Origin: Clostridiales bacterium
GTDB taxonomy: Bacteria; Bacillota; Clostridia; Saccharofermentanales; Saccharofermentanaceae
Assembly (NCBI GenBank): GCA_017962145.1
Contig: JAGCVX010000002.1
Span: forward strand, 1-64,000
DNA: 64,000 nt
Direction of reading: 5' to 3'
Position 1 is the first letter of the stretch; every line of letters starts with the position of its first letter. The position numbers were made by a program, and so were the translations under genes. The notes under the pieces are model-generated. The model was not told the DNA's origin, made no database searches, and was given only the letters and a program-made list of their open reading frames with translations. Shown one piece after another: positions 18,000 to 26,723 of the stretch.

Positions 18000-18626
18000 A
18001 TGCCAAGTGAAAAGATTTTGGAAGCAAAGAAGAAGATCGTTGCTGATTTGGTAGCTAACTACAAAGAAGCACAGTCCTTTGTTTTCGTAGATGCTCGTGG
18101 TCTGACTGTTGAACAGGACACTGCTCTTCGTACAGAAATGCGCAAGAACGGCGTTCACTACAAAGTAGTTAAGAACACGACACTGAATCTTGTCTTCAAG
18201 GAGCTCGGTATCGAAGGTCTCGACGAGATGTTCAAGGGACCGACTGCTGTAGCTTATTCTACAGAAGACATGATGGCGCCTGCTAAGGTAAGCAAGAAGT
18301 TTGCTGATGATTTCGAGAAGCTCAACATCAAGGGCGGTATCATCGAAGGCAAAGTTGCAACTGTCGCAGAGGTCGAGGCACTCGCAGCTGTTCCGTCCAA
18401 GGACGTACTGCTCAGCCAGATCGTCTATGCATTGCTCTTCCCTATTACCAAGCTTGCTATGCTCACTAAGGCTACAGCTGAAAAGCTCGAGTCTGAAGGT
18501 GGCGCAGTAGCTGAGGCTAAGGCAGAAGAGGCTGCTCCGGCAGAGGAAGCTGCTCCGGCTGAAGAGGCTAAGGCAGAAGAGCCGGTTGCCGTTGCTGCAG
18601 AAGCAACAGAAACACCCGCTGAGTAA
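18000..18626 (+). CDS. rplJ: 50S ribosomal protein L10
   Basis: L10 anchors L7/L12 dimers to the ribosome. The 208 residues include a normal N-terminal domain (FVFVDARGLTVEQDTALRTE, HYKVVKNTTLNLVF) and the L12-binding C-terminal helix. The family is usually about 165-175 residues; here some 40 extra residues rich in Ala and Glu follow, with repeats such as EEAAPAEEAAPAEEAKAEE. The ATG follows AAGGAGG. It is preceded by its own leader and followed by rplL. Confidence 0.97.
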   Translation: MPSEKILEAKKKIVADLVANYKEAQSFVFVDARGLTVEQDTALRTEMRKNGVHYKVVKNTTLNLVFKELGIEGLDEMFKGPTAVAYSTEDMMAPAKVSKKFADDFEKLNIKGGIIEGKVATVAEVEALAAVPSKDVLLSQIVYALLFPITKLAMLTKATAEKLESEGGAVAEAKAEEAAPAEEAAPAEEAKAEEPVAVAAEATETPAE

Positions 18627-18687
18627 TAATCAGCAAATACTAGTTAATGTCGATAAGACGTATGAATAATTAATGGAGGAAATAACA

Positions 18688-19068
18688 ATGGCTAGTGAAA
18701 AAATTACAAAGCTTCTCGATGAGATCAAGACACTGTCCGTTATGGAACTGTTCGAGCTCGAGAAGGGTATCGAAGAAGAATTTGGCGTATCTGCAGCTGC
18801 AGTAGCAGTTGCTGCTCCGGCTGCTGGCGGTGACGCTGGTGCTGGTGCTGCTGCTCAGACAGAGTTCACAGTAACTCTTAAGAATGCTGGTGCACAGAAG
18901 ATCGCTGTTATCAAGGTTGTTCGTGAGCTCACAGGTCTCGGCCTGAAGGAAGCTAAGGAACTCGTTGATGGCGCTCCGAAGCCGGTTAAAGAGAACGTTT
19001 CCAAGGAAGAGGCTGATGCAGCTGCTGCTAAGCTCACTGAGGCTGGCGCTGAGGTTGAAGTTAAGTAA
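18688..19068 (+). CDS. rplL: 50S ribosomal protein L7/L12
   Basis: L7/L12 recruits translation factors to the ribosome. I choose the ATG at 18688 ([20 protein letters not shown]), seven bases after GGAGGA, giving 126 residues. The N-terminal dimerisation helix, an Ala/Gly-rich hinge ([20 protein letters not shown]) and the C-terminal domain ([32 protein letters not shown]) are all typical. Codon choice is strongly biased toward GCT, GTT and CTC, as expected for a very highly expressed gene. A terminator follows. Confidence 0.98.
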   Translation: MASEKITKLLDEIKTLSVMELFELEKGIEEEFGVSAAAVAVAAPAAGGDAGAGAAAQTEFTVTLKNAGAQKIAVIKVVRELTGLGLKEAKELVDGAPKPVKENVSKEEADAAAAKLTEAGAEVEVK

Positions 19069-19100
19069 TTTACTTCTAAACGTTGCTTAGAAAAGTTCCC

Positions 19101-19149
19101 GAAACCGTCGCGGATCTCTCCTAAAGGGATCGCGGCGGTTTCTATTTTT
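19101..19149 (+). terminator. Terminator after rplJ-rplL
   Basis: GAAACCGTCGCGG pairs with a CGCGGCGGTTTC arm across a loop, with minor imperfections, followed by TATTTTTC. Confidence 0.85.
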
Positions 19150-19203
19150 CTTTGCGGCTTTGAGAATCTTCGAAAAAGTGTTCTCGAGTCTTGCATGAAA
19201 TGC

Positions 19204-19232
19204 TTGACATCGGGCACTTCTGCTGATAATAT
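19204..19232 (+). promoter_or_regulatory. Promoter of the tRNA-Met/tRNA-Glu pair
   Basis: Perfect TTGACA (19204-19209), 17 bases, then TAATAT (19227-19232). It lies about 30 bases before the first tRNA. Confidence 0.75.
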
Positions 19233-19261
19233 TTAATGGCGTCAAAAAACGCGTGGAAAAT

Positions 19262-19338
19262 GGCGGCATAGCTCAGCTGGCCAGAGCGTCCGGTTCATAC
19301 CCGGCAGGTCGTAGGTTCAAATCCCACTGCCGCTACCA
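19262..19338 (+). tRNA. tRNA-Met (CAT), elongator type
   Basis: A full cloverleaf is readable with an encoded CCA. The anticodon CAT lies at 19296-19298 in the loop TTCATAC, flanked by a CCGG/CCGG stem, with the T arm GGTTCAAAT. The overall sequence resembles the elongator tRNA-Met of Firmicutes rather than the initiator. Two small irregularities are a G-T first acceptor pair and a T-C opposition at the base of the anticodon stem. A tRNA-Ile with modified CAT cannot be fully excluded. Confidence 0.88.
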
Positions 19339-19345
19339 CTTTTTC

Positions 19346-19420
19346 GGCCCGTTGGTCAAGCGGCTAAGACAACGCCCTTTCACGGCGTAGACAGGAGTTC
19401 GATTCTCCTACGGGTCACCA
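19346..19420 (+). tRNA. tRNA-Glu (TTC)
   Basis: GGCCCGT pairs with ACGGGTC in the acceptor stem, the anticodon loop CTTTCAC carries TTC at 19379-19381, and CCA is encoded. It lies seven bases after tRNA-Met and is surely co-transcribed with it. Confidence 0.95.
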
Positions 19421-19424
19421 GAAC

Positions 19425-19461
19425 AAAACCGTCTTTTCGGAAACGAGAAGACGGTTTTTTG
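19425..19461 (+). terminator. Terminator after the tRNA pair
   Basis: AAAACCGTCTTTTCG pairs with CGAGAAGACGGTTTT, followed by a T run. Confidence 0.9.
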
Positions 19462-19501
19462 TTTGCCCGGAAAGTTTTTCGAGATGTCAAAAAATCCGTT
19501 C

Positions 19502-19530
19502 TTTTCAATTCCTCTTTGTACCCATATAAT
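19502..19530 (+). promoter_or_regulatory. Likely promoter of the GH9 cellulase gene
   Basis: A consensus TATAAT lies at 19525-19530, with a weak -35 box TTTTCA 17 bases upstream. The weak -35 suggests that an activator may be needed. Confidence 0.55.
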
Positions 19531-19596
19531 AGGAATTAGCGCAGAAAATGCGCAAAAAATGGGGGAAAACTTTTACACATCAGGGAGGGTTTTGAA

Positions 19597-21921
19597 ATGA
19601 AAAAGGCAATTTCGATCCTGCTTTGTGCCGCCATGGTTTTGAGCCTGGCATCCTGCAAAGCGAAGGACACGAAAGACACGACCGAGTCCGTTGGTGATTC
19701 CGAATCAATGGGCATGGATGAGTCGATCGAGGTAACTTCGCAGGATACCGACAGCACAGAACCGGAAGAGTCCCAGGATGCGGCCGGAAGCCGCGCTACA
19801 TCCGAGCTTTTTAACGGTGCATATGCGATCGATGACAACTACGAAAATCCGGATGTATTTGACTGGCATACCTATACAGAGTCCGGCGGATCGCTGACAC
19901 TGGTCGACGAAGACGGACAGATGACGATGTATATCGAGACACCCGGTTCTCTGAAGCATTCCTGTCAGGTATATAAAGATGGTTTTGCCATCTACCAGAA
20001 TGCCGAGTATCAGGTTGAGTTCGATATCTATTCGGACATCGAGAGAGATTTTGAGTGGCGTATCCAGATGAATGGCGGCGACTACCACGCTTACTATGTG
20101 GAAGAAGCAGCACATATGGGAACCGAGCCGACACACATCAGTGCCGTATTTACGATGTATGAGCCCAGTGATCCGGCTCCGCGTTTTGCTTTTAACCTCG
20201 GTGCGCAGGGTGATCTTTCCGATACCCAGTCCCACACGATCTATATCGATAACCTGACCATGCTGGTTCTCAACAGCGATAACGCAGTCGATATCGAGCC
20301 CCTTCCGGAACCGAATCACATCTCCATCGATCAGATCGGTTACCAGACGAAGGACCCGAAGGCTGTCTTCGTAAACGGTGTCAACGATACTGAGTTCGAG
20401 ATCGTTAACGCAGAAACAGGTGAAGTCGTATACACCGGCGCACTTAGTGACCCGAAGCGTTCCCGCGGTGCCGGCGTACAGGTACAGCAGGGCGACTTCA
20501 GTGATTTTACTGAGCCCGGCACATACTTTATCCGTACCGCAAATGAAGGTGAATCCTATAAGTTCACCATCGCAGATGATGTTTACGATGAAGCTCTGCG
20601 TGCTTCTATCCTGATGCTCTATACACAGAGATGCGGATGCGAAGTAACCGCGGACATCGGCGATGCATATGCAGATTTTGTACATCCTGAGTGCCATACT
20701 TCCGAAGCAGTGATCTATGGTACAGACCAGACCATCGATGTCAGCGGCGGCTGGCATGACGCAGGTGACTACGGCCGTTACGTCGTTCCGGGCGCAAAGA
20801 CCGTTGCAGACCTCTTTATGACCTATCTGGATACTGGCTACGATGCTGACGATCTGGGTATCCCGGAGAGCGGAAACGGTGTTCCGGATGTTCTGGACGA
20901 AGCACGCTACGAGCTCGAGTGGATGCTGAAGATGCAGGCAGAAAACGGTGGCGTATACCACAAAGTAACCTGCGAGAACTTCCCGGCAACCGTTATGCCG
21001 CAGGAAGAGACCGCGACACTTCTGGTACTGCCGATCTCCACAACAGCAACCGGTGACTTTGCCGCAGTTATGGCAAAAGCATATGTAGTTTATAAGGGCA
21101 TCGACAAGGAATTCGCCGACAAGTGCCTGGAAGCTTCGAAGAAAGCTTACGCATATATGGAAGAAAATGCCGCAGCCGATACAACAGGCTTCCTGAATCC
21201 GTCTGACGTGGCAACCGGTGAATATCCGGACGAAAAGAATACAGATGAATTCTTCTGGGCAGCAATCGAGCTTTACCTCGCAACAGGCGAAAGCAAGTAC
21301 CTCGATAAGGCAAAAGAACTCTATACCGACAAGATGGAACTGGGTCTGGGCTGGATCGAGATGGGCCTTTACGGCATCTACTCCTATCTGCGTGCCGATG
21401 CATCGCTGCAGACAGACGCTGACTTTACCCAGCTTCTTACTGACCGCATCATCTCCAAGGTCGACAGCGATCTCATGATCGCCGAGCGTGAAGGATACTG
21501 GTCCGCGATGGGCGCAAACTATCCTTGGGGCAGTAACCTGACCGTTTCGAACAACGGTATCCTCTACTATCTGGCATACCTGATCACAGGCGAAGAGTCC
21601 TACCGTAACCTTTCCAACTACCAGGTCGACTATATCCTGGGCATGAACGTAACAGGCTACAGCTTCCTGACATGCTTTGGTGAGAACAGCGCACAGCACC
21701 CGCACCACAGACCGTCCCAGTTCATCGGTCACGCCGTACCCGGTATGGTCGTCGGCGGTCCGAACGGTGACCCGGCCGATCCGTACGCCATCAGCGTTCT
21801 GTATGGACTCCCGGCTGCGAAGTGCTATGTCGATAACGACACCTGCTACTCCATCAACGAAGTTGCGATCTACTGGAACTCTCCGTTCATCTACATCCTG
21901 TCCGCCAAGGCAAACGACTGA
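19597..21921 (+). CDS. Glycoside hydrolase family 9 cellulase, lipoprotein
   Basis: This 774-residue protein begins with a lipoprotein signal peptide ending LSLASC, so it is tethered to the outer face of the membrane. An acidic Ser/Thr-rich linker (about 25-68) follows. Residues about 70-235 resemble a CBM4/9-like carbohydrate-binding domain, then an Ig-like CelD_N domain (about 240-340) precedes the GH9 catalytic domain. The catalytic Asp residues lie in GGWHDAGDYGRY near residue 382. The HHRPS motif is near 702, and the acid Glu is in NEVAIYWNSPF near 753. GH9 enzymes cut beta-1,4-glucans, usually cellulose or xyloglucan. There is no dockerin, so it is not a cellulosome subunit. It has its own promoter and terminator. 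Confidence 0.94.
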   Translation: MKKAISILLCAAMVLSLASCKAKDTKDTTESVGDSESMGMDESIEVTSQDTDSTEPEESQDAAGSRATSELFNGAYAIDDNYENPDVFDWHTYTESGGSLTLVDEDGQMTMYIETPGSLKHSCQVYKDGFAIYQNAEYQVEFDIYSDIERDFEWRIQMNGGDYHAYYVEEAAHMGTEPTHISAVFTMYEPSDPAPRFAFNLGAQGDLSDTQSHTIYIDNLTMLVLNSDNAVDIEPLPEPNHISIDQIGYQTKDPKAVFVNGVNDTEFEIVNAETGEVVYTGALSDPKRSRGAGVQVQQGDFSDFTEPGTYFIRTANEGESYKFTIADDVYDEALRASILMLYTQRCGCEVTADIGDAYADFVHPECHTSEAVIYGTDQTIDVSGGWHDAGDYGRYVVPGAKTVADLFMTYLDTGYDADDLGIPESGNGVPDVLDEARYELEWMLKMQAENGGVYHKVTCENFPATVMPQEETATLLVLPISTTATGDFAAVMAKAYVVYKGIDKEFADKCLEASKKAYAYMEENAAADTTGFLNPSDVATGEYPDEKNTDEFFWAAIELYLATGESKYLDKAKELYTDKMELGLGWIEMGLYGIYSYLRADASLQTDADFTQLLTDRIISKVDSDLMIAEREGYWSAMGANYPWGSNLTVSNNGILYYLAYLITGEESYRNLSNYQVDYILGMNVTGYSFLTCFGENSAQHPHHRPSQFIGHAVPGMVVGGPNGDPADPYAISVLYGLPAAKCYVDNDTCYSINEVAIYWNSPFIYILSAKAND

Positions 21922-21955
21922 TGTAAGAATACGGATTCAAATGCACTGAACCACG

Positions 21956-21990
21956 ACTGCCTCTGCAAATCTGCAGGGGCAGTTCTTTTT
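21956..21990 (+). terminator. Terminator after the GH9 gene
   Basis: A 12-bp stem, ACTGCCTCTGCA with TGCAGGGGCAGT (one G-T pair), is followed by TCTTTTT. Confidence 0.92.
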
Positions 21991-22021
21991 GTAAAGTTAT
22001 ATGTCGGGATAATTTGATTTC

Positions 22022-22030
22022 TGCTATAAT
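22022..22030 (+). promoter_or_regulatory. Extended -10 promoter of the HD-GYP gene
   Basis: TGCTATAAT (22022-22030) is an extended -10 element with a perfect TATAAT. No good -35 box is seen. Confidence 0.6.
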
Positions 22031-22087
22031 GTATCTGATCAGTCTTCCGATTTGGGGGATCGCAATGTCGATTTTGGGGGGATAGGC

Positions 22088-24232
22088 ATGGCTGATATAA
22101 ATTTGAAGTCGAAAAAACCAGACGCAAAACAGGTCTTTAATCTTATCGTAGTTTGCGTCGCAGGAATATTAATCAACCTGGGACTGTCTACAGTCAGCGG
22201 CATCCTGAAGCTTCCGTTCTATCTGGATTCAGTAGGAACGGTGATGGGTGCATTTGTCGGCGGACCGCTTCCCGGTATCGTGATCGGACTTACTACCAAT
22301 GTTTTAAAATCCATCTCTGACTGGCCGTCGATCTACTATGGCACGCTCAATGTCATGATCGCGGTAGCTTCTGCTATGTTCGCGACGAAAGCGAAGATGA
22401 AGAAACGCTTCATCATCCCGCTGATCTTCGTGCTGGCTTTTATCGGAGGCGTGCTCGGCTCGATCCTGACATGGTTCCTTTTCGGATTCGCGACCGAGGG
22501 AATCAGTGCAGATCTGGCACGCGCGATCTATGAAAATGTGATCCAACAGCGCTTCCTCGCCCAGCTGTCCGCCGACTTCATGATCGACCTCGGCGACAAA
22601 GCCGTCACCGTTGTTCTGGCATTTTTAGTCCTGAACGTAGTACCGGAATCCTTTATGGAGAAACTGCAGGTCAGCGGCTGGCACCAGCGCCCGCTGAACT
22701 TTGAAGAACTTCTAAACATCAACAAGATGAAAGTTCGTCAGATCTCGCTTCGTTCGAAGATCCTGATCCTCGTTTCTCTGGCTATGACCGTGATCGCCAT
22801 CGTCGCGATCGGCATCGGCTATGCACTGTTCCGAAAGACCGCGATCCAGGATCACACCGAATTTGCTCAGGGTATCGTCAAATACCAGAAAGACTGCATC
22901 GATCCGGAGATGGTCGATGAGTATCTCGAGCGCGGCACTTCCGCACCGGGATACAAAGAAACAGAAGAACAGCTCCGTCTGACATTTATCAGCTCGGAAA
23001 ACATCCGCTTCATGTACGTATATCGTGTCATGGAAGACGGATGCCACGTTGTCTTTGACATGGATACCGAAGATGTCATGGCCGACGAACCCGGTGACGT
23101 GATCCATTTCCCGGATGATATTGCCAAGCATAAAGAAGACTTCCTGGCCGGACGCGAAGTCGAGCCGACGGTCAGTAACGACAGCCGTTACGGCTGGGTA
23201 CTTTCGATCTACGAGCCGATCTACAACAAAGAAGGGCGCTGCGTATGTTACTCATGCGTGGATATCTCGATGAAGCAGCTCAACGACATGACCCACGAAT
23301 ATCTCGCGAAACAGATCTCGCTGTTCCTCGGCGTATTCATCATGGTACTTTGCATCGGTATCTGGCTTGCGGACTATAACATCATCTATCCTCTGAACGC
23401 GATGTCCCACGGTGCAAATGCTTTCGTGTACACATCTACGGAAGAGCGAAACAGCAGTGTTGAGCGCATCAAGTCGATGGAGATCCGAACCGGTGACGAG
23501 ATCGAAAATCTCTATCACGCGTACTCGCAGACGACCGAAGAGAGCATGCAGTATCTGTCAGATGTAAGAAAGAAATCCAGACAGATCGAAAAGATGCAGG
23601 GCGGTCTTCTGATGGTGCTCGCGGATATTATCGAAAGCCGCGACAAATGCACCGGAGACCATATCCGAAAGACAGCCGCCTATACGGAAGTGCTCCTGCG
23701 TCAGCTGCAGAAGATGGGAAAATATCCGGATCTGATCACGGATGAATATATCCACGACGTCGCGCATGCCGCACCGCTTCACGATATCGGAAAGATCAAT
23801 ATTCCGGACCGCATCCTCAACAGCGACAGCCGTCTCACGGACGAAGAATTCGAGACCATGAAGGGTCACGCCGCGGCAGGTTATGAGATCATCAACAAAG
23901 CGATCTTCAACCTCGAGGAAAGCGGCTATCTCAAGGAAGCCGCCAAGATGGCATATTCCCACCACGAGAAATGGGACGGCAGCGGTTACCCGCAGCACTT
24001 GAAGGGCGAAGATATCCCGCTGTCTGCACGAGTCATGGCCGTCGCGGATGTATTTGACGCGCTCCTTTCCCGACGCAGCTACAAGGAACCGTTTACATTT
24101 GAAAAAGCGGTCAGCATCATCGAGGAAGGATCCGGAAAGCATTTCGATCCGAATATCGTCGAAGCATTTATGCAGGCACTTGATCAGATCAAGGAAGTCG
24201 CGCAGAGATATACCGAGGACGACAAAGAATAA
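22088..24232 (+). CDS. Membrane HD-GYP phosphodiesterase with ECF-S-like sensor region
   Basis: I choose the ATG at 22088, after a GGGGGG site; a TTG frame extends upstream but has poor initiation features. The 714 residues begin with about five membrane segments resembling an ECF-transporter S component (LPFYLDSVGTVMGAFVGGPL, then PGIVIGLTTNVLKS). A further membrane helix at about 220-245, an extracytoplasmic Cache-like region (about 250-410), another helix and a HAMP-like linker follow. The C-terminal HD-GYP domain has HDIGKINIPDRIL near 565 and HHEKWDGSGYP near 624, motifs of c-di-GMP phosphodiesterases. It probably links an outside signal to c-di-GMP level. It sits between the GH9 gene and an orphan sugar-binding protein. 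Confidence 0.88.
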   Translation: MADINLKSKKPDAKQVFNLIVVCVAGILINLGLSTVSGILKLPFYLDSVGTVMGAFVGGPLPGIVIGLTTNVLKSISDWPSIYYGTLNVMIAVASAMFATKAKMKKRFIIPLIFVLAFIGGVLGSILTWFLFGFATEGISADLARAIYENVIQQRFLAQLSADFMIDLGDKAVTVVLAFLVLNVVPESFMEKLQVSGWHQRPLNFEELLNINKMKVRQISLRSKILILVSLAMTVIAIVAIGIGYALFRKTAIQDHTEFAQGIVKYQKDCIDPEMVDEYLERGTSAPGYKETEEQLRLTFISSENIRFMYVYRVMEDGCHVVFDMDTEDVMADEPGDVIHFPDDIAKHKEDFLAGREVEPTVSNDSRYGWVLSIYEPIYNKEGRCVCYSCVDISMKQLNDMTHEYLAKQISLFLGVFIMVLCIGIWLADYNIIYPLNAMSHGANAFVYTSTEERNSSVERIKSMEIRTGDEIENLYHAYSQTTEESMQYLSDVRKKSRQIEKMQGGLLMVLADIIESRDKCTGDHIRKTAAYTEVLLRQLQKMGKYPDLITDEYIHDVAHAAPLHDIGKINIPDRILNSDSRLTDEEFETMKGHAAAGYEIINKAIFNLEESGYLKEAAKMAYSHHEKWDGSGYPQHLKGEDIPLSARVMAVADVFDALLSRRSYKEPFTFEKAVSIIEEGSGKHFDPNIVEAFMQALDQIKEVAQRYTEDDKE

Positions 24233-24255
24233 TTCTTTTCCCGCAAGTATTGTTG

Positions 24256-24261
24256 TATAAT
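24256..24261 (+). promoter_or_regulatory. -10 box before the orphan binding-protein gene
   Basis: TATAAT lies about 65 bases before the ATG at 24325. No clear -35 box is present. Confidence 0.5.
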
Positions 24262-24324
24262 AGTTGGTATTGTGGAATGCGTGCCGAAAGCGCGCTTCCG
24301 ATACCAGGCAAAAAGGGTGAAAAG

Positions 24325-25722
24325 ATGTTGCATAAAAAGAGATTATCCGCGTTAGTGATGGCAGCTTTGATGCTTTCTTCCTGCGCGTCTGCGAAGAAGG
24401 CTTATACAAAAGTTGCATCGGACAAGACCGTGATAAATATCTGGTCCAGTGATGAAGACCTCGCGGGTATCGTTCACTGCTTCCTTGTAAATTTCCCAGA
24501 GTTTGCCGAAAAGTATGAGATCGTGCCGAACGTGATCTCCCGCTATATGGATGAATATGAGACGTCGCTTTCGACCGCTCTTTCTAACGGAGAAGAAACG
24601 GCGCCGGATATCTATATCGTGCCGTCGGATCTGGCCGCCCGATTCTGTCAGGGCGAGGATGCCGATCTGGCCGCATCTTATGACCAGTTCTTCCCGGATC
24701 TTGACGCAAGACTTGAAGATTCCCAGATCGCACCTTATACGGTCGAAGTCGGCACACGCCCCAGTGACGGAAAAGTCGTCGGACTGTCTTATGAAGGCGG
24801 TCAGGGCATGATGATCTATCGCCGCTCCATCGCAAAAGAAGTATGGGGATCGGACGATCCGGCTGTCGTAAGCGAACATATCGGAGGCGGAACCGGAAAC
24901 TGGGACAAATACCTCGAGGCCGCTGAAGAACTCAGAGATGCAGGCTATGCGGCGCTTTCCGGTTATGAAGATCTTTGGAATGTTTTTTATTCCGCATCGG
25001 ACAAGCCCTGGAAAATAAATGACGAGCTCTACATCGATCCGCAAAGAGAAGCCTATCTGGATCTGGCCAGAACCCTTCGGATCAGCCAGTTTACAAATAA
25101 CCACGGAACCTGGACCGAAGAGTGGTACCACTCGATGGAAGACCGGGATGACAGAAGAGTCTTCGGCTATTTCGGAACACTGTGGTTTATCAATGACATC
25201 GTATCTTACTACGCCTGCGCCTACGATGGTGACGAGGATCAGGCTCCGATCGCCGGTACATACGGAGACTGGGGAGTCTGCACGCCGCCGGAGAGCTTCT
25301 GGTGGGGCGGTTCCTGGGTCATGGTCGGAAAGCAGGTCGTCGGCTCAGAAAAAGAAGAAGGCGTCAAAAAGCTTCTGGAGTATATGACGCTGGATTATAC
25401 TCCGGCCGGACTTCAGCATGTTATCGCCAACGGTTACCTCTATGGCTACGAAGGCCTTAAGAATTCGGTTCCTTCCTCGAAGGTGCTTCTTTCCGCGGAC
25501 GGCAGTATGCCGATCTTAGGCGGACAGAATCCGCTTCCGCTCATCGAGCAGGAGAATGCAAAATGCGTAGGCGGCAACCTCCACGAAAAGGACGGCAAGA
25601 TCTATAACGTGTGGAGCGAGCAGGTCAAGCAGTATGTCGATGGCGGCAAGACCAGAGAAGAGACGCTTTCTGATTTCCGTTCGGAAGTCATCAACAAAGT
25701 GGATCTGGAACCCGAAAAGTAA
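24325..25722 (+). CDS. Orphan extracellular sugar-binding lipoprotein
   Basis: The start is taken at the ATG at 24325, after AAAGGGTGA, giving 465 residues. The signal peptide ends in the lipobox LSSC. The body is a family-1-type solute-binding protein. It is a clear paralogue of the ABC binding protein at 52335: the shared blocks include FWWGGSW, LGGQNP, SIAKEV and the C-terminal region. No permease or ATPase gene lies next to it. Either it shares permeases encoded elsewhere or it delivers ligand to a sensor such as the adjacent HD-GYP protein. It probably binds oligosaccharide, but specificity cannot be read from sequence. Confidence 0.88.
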   Translation: MLHKKRLSALVMAALMLSSCASAKKAYTKVASDKTVINIWSSDEDLAGIVHCFLVNFPEFAEKYEIVPNVISRYMDEYETSLSTALSNGEETAPDIYIVPSDLAARFCQGEDADLAASYDQFFPDLDARLEDSQIAPYTVEVGTRPSDGKVVGLSYEGGQGMMIYRRSIAKEVWGSDDPAVVSEHIGGGTGNWDKYLEAAEELRDAGYAALSGYEDLWNVFYSASDKPWKINDELYIDPQREAYLDLARTLRISQFTNNHGTWTEEWYHSMEDRDDRRVFGYFGTLWFINDIVSYYACAYDGDEDQAPIAGTYGDWGVCTPPESFWWGGSWVMVGKQVVGSEKEEGVKKLLEYMTLDYTPAGLQHVIANGYLYGYEGLKNSVPSSKVLLSADGSMPILGGQNPLPLIEQENAKCVGGNLHEKDGKIYNVWSEQVKQYVDGGKTREETLSDFRSEVINKVDLEPEK

Positions 25723-25986
25723 AGAAACAGTAAAGTTTCCGCCGACATCCACCTTAAAATGCCCAAAAACGAAGATAAAGATTTCTTGAAGTTGTGCAAT
25801 ACGTAGATTACGCCTGCGCCTTTGTTTGTTTCGCCCCAAATCATGATACAATCAGACAGGAAAAAATAGACGGGGTCATTACTGACTTCCTACCGTTTAT
25901 TTCAAACCTAATTTGTTTATAATCGGAAGTGTTTATCAAAACAGTTCCAAGTAAACTGATTCTATCGTGGAAAAGGAGAATTTACG
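25723..25986 (+). promoter_or_regulatory. 264-bp gap with probable promoters of the lipoprotein pair
   Basis: Nothing coding is seen. A consensus TATAAT lies at 25918-25923 and a TACAAT at 25847-25852, both without a convincing -35 box. There is no hairpin terminator for the preceding gene. AAAGGAGAATT precedes the next ATG. Confidence 0.45.
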
Positions 25987-26685
25987 ATGAAGAAGAAAAT
26001 TGCAGTTTTATTGATGGCTTTGACAATGGGTATTTCTGCTTGCGCTTGCACGAAGGAGTCCGAAGAGACAAAGAAGAAGAAGGGCAAGAAGGACAAGGAC
26101 GAAACTACTACAGAAGAAACTGAGGAAACTGAGGAAACAACCGAAGAGACCACAGAAGAGACAACTGAAGAAACAACCGAAGAAACAACTGAAGAGACCA
26201 CAGAAGAAACAACTGAGGAGACCACAGAATTCACACTGCCTGAGGTTGATCCGGGTGAGATGGGCCTGAAGAACGAAGGTGCCGGCGATCTGCTTACAAA
26301 GCTTGCTGAGCAGGGCTACATGGTTTTCGATATCAACATGGAAGGTTCTACAAACGAGCTTCCGGAAGGCACAAACGGTTTTGCAGGTATGGCATTTGAC
26401 ATGGAGGCGGGTTCCTCTTCCGTAATCGCTTACCTCGAGCTGGCTTCTGCTGATGCACTCAAGGAAGTAGTAGAGAATCCGGATATGATGGATCTTGGTG
26501 ATGCTAACATCACAAAGCGTGACGATGGTAACTTCACATACTTTGAGGGCGGCGACGCTACAAACGGTTATATCTGGGGCTATGCTGACTATGAGAACAA
26601 CATCCTCTTCCTGTTCATGACCTCTGACGAGAATGTTGAAGAGACAGCTAAGGATCTGGCAGCACTCATTGGTTACAAGGGTTAA
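25987..26685 (+). CDS. Lipoprotein with TTEE-repeat linker, unknown function
   Basis: I do not recognise this 232-residue protein. Its signal peptide ends in the lipobox ISAC. A short Lys-rich stretch is followed by about 40 residues of repeated Thr-Thr-Glu-Glu (residues about 40-80), which is a likely extended spacer through the cell wall. The C-terminal 140 residues form one globular alpha/beta domain with the block LPEGTNGFAGMAFD and a strand SSVIAYLEL. A similar domain is at the end of the next gene, with the matching block IPDDAKGF and strand AMMIAYVEV. Codon use is biased like that of highly expressed genes. Confidence 0.8.
   Translation: MKKKIAVLLMALTMGISACACTKESEETKKKKGKKDKDETTTEETEETEETTEETTEETTEETTEETTEETTEETTEETTEFTLPEVDPGEMGLKNEGAGDLLTKLAEQGYMVFDINMEGSTNELPEGTNGFAGMAFDMEAGSSSVIAYLELASADALKEVVENPDMMDLGDANITKRDDGNFTYFEGGDATNGYIWGYADYENNILFLFMTSDENVEETAKDLAALIGYKG
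26101..26231 (+). repeat. In-frame TTEE-coding tandem repeat
   Basis: Imperfect 12-base units of the type GAAACAACTGAA or GAGACCACAGAA recur throughout, encoding ETTE. Codons alternate between synonymous forms (ACA, ACC, ACT; GAA, GAG). A related but shorter tract is in the following gene. Confidence 0.85.
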
Positions 26686-26723
26686 TCCTTAAGACATAAA
26701 AGAAGACAACAGGAGGAAACATC

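Noticed and set aside
19705..21732. A 675-codon minus-strand open frame across the GH9 gene
   Set aside because: It lies fully inside a GH9 enzyme with intact catalytic motifs and shows a Cys/Ile-rich nonsense composition, so it is a shadow.
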